This document shows, piece by piece, positions 43,430-47,253 of a DNA stretch of 47,253 nucleotides. Position numbers and translations under genes: made by a program. The DNA is from Lentisphaeria bacterium (GTDB taxonomy: Bacteria; Verrucomicrobiota; Lentisphaeria; Victivallales; UBA1829): the NCBI GenBank assembly GCA_017456495.1, contig JAFTJI010000166.1:1-47253 (forward strand), written 5' to 3'. The notes beneath the pieces are model-generated. The model worked only from the letters and a program-made list of their open reading frames with translations, was not told the origin of the DNA and did no database searches. How positions within the stretch are numbered: the stretch's first letter is position 1; every line of letters starts with the position of its first letter.

Positions 43430-45454
43430 TCAGATTTGTTCCAGCAAATCTTCCAACCTGTCAATCAGTGCAATCGCTTTTTTACACTGTTCCAGCAATA
43501 GTGCTTCACGCTGTTTTGCCTTATTCTCCCCTTCTTTTCTGATTTTCAAAACGTTATCTACAGACTGCTGAATTCCGTAAATTTCCTTTTCCATGCCGGA
43601 ATTAACCCGTTCTACAATATTATCGAGAGTCTTACTCAATTTTTCAATGGCAGTATCAGTATTTTTTTCCATAGACTCAAGAATAGAGTCTTTGATTTTT
43701 TCACCCAATTTTTCTCGAACGATTCTTTCCAGTCTGGTGTTACTGAAATATGCAGAAATTCCACCTGTTGCAATCAACGCAGGAATAAAGAGCCATGGAT
43801 TGGTAATTCCCAGAGCAAACATTCCCAAAGCGACTCCAAGCTGAGGCAGAATTGACTGTAAAAGACCTTTAAATCCATCTTGACCACCCTGTATTGCAGA
43901 ACCATAAGAAATAGTCAAAGCTCCGACACCAGCAGCTGCCACACGTTCCCAAGCCGGGACATCTCGCTGGTCATCACAAACATCAATACCGGCAAGATTA
44001 TTTTTAACAGAGTCAATCGTTTTCAGGAATGCTTCCAGATCTGCAGTCGTATTTTCAAAAATATCCTGAAGCTTATTTCTTATATCAGGAAGAAGTTCTG
44101 TATTGACCCATCGTTCCTGTCTTGTATTAATATCATTCTCCAGCTTCTGTATAAGCTCGTGCATGAGATTTTCACATTGCTTTTTTGTATTATCCAGAGA
44201 AAGGAATGTCACCTGAGCCTCAGTTTCATAAGACAGTATCATGTCAGGGATATCTCGCGCAAGATCTTTCATGTAACGCATAATATCCCGGCGGGTTTCT
44301 TCTTTCACACGCGATGTTTTACGAGCAATTTTTTCTTTGATCGACTGACGACGCTTCTCCGCCTCATCAAGCTTTGGTTTTTCATTATCATACCGTTTCT
44401 TAAGTTCAGCCAAATCCGACGAAAGCATATTCTGCTGCATCGGAATAGTTTCGCAAATTGCATGGTTTATTTGACGTTTCAACGCTGCTGCAGGACGGGC
44501 AATTTTGATCCTGCCGCGATCATTTACCAGAAAAGAAATCAAATGCTGTTCCAAATTCAGAAAACCTGATGCAGTGAGAGCCTCAAGATCATTGGACAAT
44601 TTTGCCTCAAGGGCATTTAATGCAGACAGGAAATGAATCCCATTTTCCAGTGAAGTTTTTTCGCCGAGACGTTTTTGAGCATAATCTTTCACCCGGGCAC
44701 GTTCTCTTTCTCTTACTTCATCAAAGCGATTGCAGACAAAAAAGATATCTTCATGTCCACAGGCTATAATGGAATCAGAAATCACCTGTAATTCTGTTTG
44801 TGATCCCAAGCATTGACAAGTCAATACAAAAACGATGGCATCGACTTCTGCCAAATAGTCCATCGTGACCTTCGTTCTGGTTCCATGCTCATTCAATCCG
44901 GGGGAATCAATAATCTCTACACGGTTTTTGCATAAATCAATCGGCCAATATATTTCAACACGACTGAATGGTGATTGTGCAACTGATTCAGCTTGATCTT
45001 TGCCCGGATCCGGAATAACAACAAATTCCTCAATCCGATCAACAGGAATCTCCATCGGGGGGATTTTTCCATTCCTCTTGTGAGCAGCAATATGAGCCAC
45101 CACATCATCGGCAAGCTCGGGCATCGGATCGGGAAGTTTATCTGCAAAATGAAGAATTGCTCTTTTTTCCTCACCGTATTTTATTTCATTTATTACGGCT
45201 GTGCATGGTGTAGCAAATGCGGGAAGCACCTCCTCGCCTAAAAGAGCGTTAATAACTGTACTTTTCCCTCGTTTGAATTCTCCGATAACCAGCACTTTAA
45301 ATGAATCCCGGTTCAAAGACTCGGAATTTTTTACCAATTGCTGTAATTCTTCTGCTGATTCCAAGTTCTTGAAAAAGGTTTTCGCTTCAGCAAAAATACC
45401 GGATAATTTCTGGTGATTATCTGTGTACTTTTGGAAAATCGAGTCGTATCCCAT
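43430..45454 (-). CDS. Dynamin-like GTPase
   Basis: A 674-residue bacterial dynamin-family protein. GTPase motifs: G1 GEFKRGKST (58-66), G3 DSPG (183-186), G4 NRFD (242-245). A long helical stalk with KKRYDNEKPKLDEAEKRRQS follows (about 330-500). Near 545-590 a hydrophobic pair (GVALGMFALGITNPWLF, IPALIATGGISAYF) could be the membrane-inserting paddle. Helices resume to the C-terminus. AAGGAGAG precedes the ATG. Such proteins tether, fuse or remodel membranes. It lies next to a second dynamin-like gene on the same strand. No convincing sigma-70 promoter was seen in the 384-base gap upstream. Confidence 0.88.
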   Translation of the reverse strand: MGYDSIFQKYTDNHQKLSGIFAEAKTFFKNLESAEELQQLVKNSESLNRDSFKVLVIGEFKRGKSTVINALLGEEVLPAFATPCTAVINEIKYGEEKRAILHFADKLPDPMPELADDVVAHIAAHKRNGKIPPMEIPVDRIEEFVVIPDPGKDQAESVAQSPFSRVEIYWPIDLCKNRVEIIDSPGLNEHGTRTKVTMDYLAEVDAIVFVLTCQCLGSQTELQVISDSIIACGHEDIFFVCNRFDEVRERERARVKDYAQKRLGEKTSLENGIHFLSALNALEAKLSNDLEALTASGFLNLEQHLISFLVNDRGRIKIARPAAALKRQINHAICETIPMQQNMLSSDLAELKKRYDNEKPKLDEAEKRRQSIKEKIARKTSRVKEETRRDIMRYMKDLARDIPDMILSYETEAQVTFLSLDNTKKQCENLMHELIQKLENDINTRQERWVNTELLPDIRNKLQDIFENTTADLEAFLKTIDSVKNNLAGIDVCDDQRDVPAWERVAAAGVGALTISYGSAIQGGQDGFKGLLQSILPQLGVALGMFALGITNPWLFIPALIATGGISAYFSNTRLERIVREKLGEKIKDSILESMEKNTDTAIEKLSKTLDNIVERVNSGMEKEIYGIQQSVDNVLKIRKEGENKAKQREALLLEQCKKAIALIDRLEDLLEQI

Positions 45455-45838
45455 ATGCCTCTCCTTGTTTTTTTTAATGATATGTCCTGTAAGTTTTCTT
45501 GCATCTGCAATTTTTTACAAAAAAATTCATTTCCATTGCACAACATTTTCCCTAAATCAGTTTTCGCAATTAAACTTTTTTATGGCACCTTCTGTTGCAA
45601 TGAAAAATTCTTTTTTTCAAAAAAGCAGTAAGTTCATTAGCAGCATTGCTTATCCTGAAATCTTGCTGATTCACGAAAAAATACTGCTGCCTCTGCAAAA
45701 AATTGATGCTGTATCATAATAAAATCCGCAAAAACAATCAAATGGGTCATCGTATGCTGCATCAATAACAGTCTTGTCCAATAATTCAAACTGAATTTTC
45801 AGCACAGGATGACTTCTTAACTTTTACGTTAACATATT
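45455..45838 (-). other. AT-rich gap between the two dynamin-like genes
   Basis: 384 bases with no convincing gene. A short frame near 45650-45725 (minus) lacks a ribosome-binding site. TTGCA-TC-TGCAA (about 45504-45515) is a small palindrome. TTAAC...GTTAA at 45817-45832 is a weak stem without a T run. I see no clear promoter or terminator. Confidence 0.4.
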
Positions 45839-47253
45839 TTAATACGATGCAGCTATGATTGCAGTAGAATTTTCTGCAATATTTTTAAGCAGAGTTAAAT
45901 TGCTTTCAATCTGTTTAATTTTTGTTTTCAAATCCTTTTGTTGTTGTTTTTCCGAAGAAATCATCTCCTCAACAGTATCTTTGTTATTTTTTGCGAATTG
46001 TTTCATGTTGGATGATAAATTATTGCAATGTCCTGTATAAATTTGATTATACATTATGGTGTATAATGCAGATGAAACTTCTTTTGCAAAATTATCTGTG
46101 ATTTCTTTTGCCTGTGCTTTGGCATCCTCTTTATGTTCATCCAGTGATTTACCAAAAACAGACCCTAGAAAACCGCCAATTGCAGCCCCGATTACGATGC
46201 CTGCTCCCGGAATAATGAAATTTCCAATAAATCCGCCAACCACTGCCGCTCCAACGGTATTATTTTGTTCATCATCAATGGTATTTGCCACATTAGACAA
46301 TTGTGAAATTATTGAATCATTGTCCATAGGAACAGATGATGTTTTAACGTTCCCGCTGTTTATATAAGACAGGTTTTTGGCTATATTTCTGAATTCTTGA
46401 TTGAAACTGTTCTGAAACGAATTCCATTGTCTGGAGGCGGCATGGGAAACTTTTTTGCTGTAACCATTGACTTCCGGCTGGACATAAGTTGACATATAAT
46501 AGTTGATTTTACTTTTTATATTTTCTGCAGCCATCCTCGTCTTCAATACACTTTTACTATCGGCTCCGGATATGGAAGCTTGTAAATCTGTAAGCATCCT
46601 TGTCTTTACTTCAGAAATGATTGATGAGATCTGAGATCGTGTGATACCGACATTCTGCATTGCTGTCATTGCCGCAGAAAGGGAATCTTTTATATACTCA
46701 TCATAATCTGCCAGTTTATTACGCTGCAATTCATCATAGCGTTCCCCATATTCCTGTTTTGTTCTTTCAAGCTGAGGCTTAACAGATTCATCTATTATTT
46801 GCGTTAACAGTCTTTGCAGGTTTTGAGTGAGAACCAGATTTTTGTTTCCTTTTACACAATTACTTATTTCTTCTACGGTTTGAGAAAATTCATGAGCCAA
46901 ATTTCTATAGTCATCAGAATTTCCTATATCCTCTTCATGGACTGCATAGAGCGCTGCAACCGGATATATTTTTGAAAAAAAGATTTCTTCTGTGGCAAAT
47001 TTATCTGCAATAAATTTCAATTGTCTTTTGCGCTCCTTTACCCGGACACGGTCTATTTGGGTAGCAAGACAAAGGCAATGACGATGAAAATATTCCAAAT
47101 GCTTATTGATAAAAGCGATTAATGTTTGAGAACACGGTATCGGCGCAGGAGTCAACACGATCGACAAGTCACACAATTCATGAACAACTTTTTCTGTAAT
47201 CTCCTGGTGCCTGTCATTCTCCGCATTAATGCCGGGAGTGTCAACAATAACGA
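45839..47253 (-). CDS. Second dynamin-like GTPase, N-terminus beyond the window
   Basis: The frame is open to the right edge of the window. Translating the edge gives VIVDTPGINAENDRHQEITE, which is the G3 switch-II region (DTPG) of a dynamin-like GTPase. The start codon and the P-loop therefore lie past 47253, and a TTG at 47176 is not the true start. Downstream come TQIDRV (G4-like), a long coiled helical stalk (LERTKQEYGERYDELQRNK), and a glycine-rich hydrophobic hairpin (GAAVVGGFIGNFIIPGAGIV then GAAIGGFLGSVFG). A final coiled coil follows (EEMISSEKQQQKDLKTKIKQ). It is 471 codons so far. It probably acts with the neighbouring dynamin-like protein at membranes. Confidence 0.85.
   Translation of the reverse strand, partial: VIVDTPGINAENDRHQEITEKVVHELCDLSIVLTPAPIPCSQTLIAFINKHLEYFHRHCLCLATQIDRVRVKERKRQLKFIADKFATEEIFFSKIYPVAALYAVHEEDIGNSDDYRNLAHEFSQTVEEISNCVKGNKNLVLTQNLQRLLTQIIDESVKPQLERTKQEYGERYDELQRNKLADYDEYIKDSLSAAMTAMQNVGITRSQISSIISEVKTRMLTDLQASISGADSKSVLKTRMAAENIKSKINYYMSTYVQPEVNGYSKKVSHAASRQWNSFQNSFNQEFRNIAKNLSYINSGNVKTSSVPMDNDSIISQLSNVANTIDDEQNNTVGAAVVGGFIGNFIIPGAGIVIGAAIGGFLGSVFGKSLDEHKEDAKAQAKEITDNFAKEVSSALYTIMYNQIYTGHCNNLSSNMKQFAKNNKDTVEEMISSEKQQQKDLKTKIKQIESNLTLLKNIAENSTAIIAASY

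Noticed and set aside
43005-43571. Open frame of about 189 codons through the transposase remnant into the dynamin-like gene
   Set aside because: Only 43188-43292 resembles a protein family; the rest is low-quality and runs antisense into a real gene.
47160-47176. TTG at 47176 as the start of the edge dynamin-like gene
   Set aside because: The frame stays open upstream and encodes the DTPGIN GTPase motif, so the start is outside the window.

Overview
The window looks like a chromosomal segment of a Gram-negative PVC-superphylum bacterium, most likely a Lentisphaerota (Victivallales-like) species. The clues are a pseudopilin-type protein with the [24 protein letters not shown] signature, large secreted LamG/glycoside-hydrolase-like proteins, a GH28 enzyme, a Gfo/Idh oxidoreductase, a SecA with a long insertion, and a class II ribonucleotide reductase. 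This placement is inference from gene content; there is no rRNA in the window. I saw no tRNA and no CRISPR array.

Layout. 1-138: end of an interspersed repeat. 185-4511: Ca2+-type P-ATPase and a CPA2 cation/proton antiporter. 4620-10911: metY followed by two overlapping helicase genes (UPF1-like SF1 and HrpB). 17476 back to 10913 (minus): operon of a zinc-ribbon protein, secA, a PstS-like periplasmic protein, rpe, and a radical-SAM/MnmC-methyltransferase fusion probably involved in tRNA wobble-uridine modification. 17477-18249: mostly non-coding, holding a second copy of the repeat and a possible 30-codon membrane-peptide gene with its own promoter. 18250-20855: MFS transporter plus intracellular GH28-like enzyme. 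20982-23541: divergent BASS transporter and TPR protein. 23790-28684: operon nrdJ-mraY-fumC. 28750-29746: third repeat copy and a pair of Hsp20 genes. 38333 back to 29960 (minus): a secreted carbohydrate-utilisation-like locus (Gfo/Idh oxidoreductase, pseudopilin-like protein, C45-type Ntn-hydrolase lipoprotein, a stand-alone LamG protein and a 1290-residue LamG/CBM9-like/TIM-barrel-like protein). 38623-39183: small secreted NTF2-like protein.

The right end (39457-47253) is the most accessory-looking part. An AAA+ protein with a Clp-N-like domain, a degenerate first ATPase module and an intact classical AAA module overlaps a gene for an unrecognised, possibly NERD-like protein. After a degraded IS4-type transposase remnant come two dynamin-like GTPase genes on the opposite strand, the second running off the window edge. 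The dynamin part is visibly AT-richer than the rest. No function as a system can be proven from sequence alone, but it is the best candidate here for an undescribed stress, membrane-remodelling or defence module.

Promoters read from sequence resemble TTGNNN-N16/17-TANNNT (sigma-70 type), and ribosome-binding sites are mostly GGAGG-like. Several starts were therefore moved downstream of the longest reading frame.
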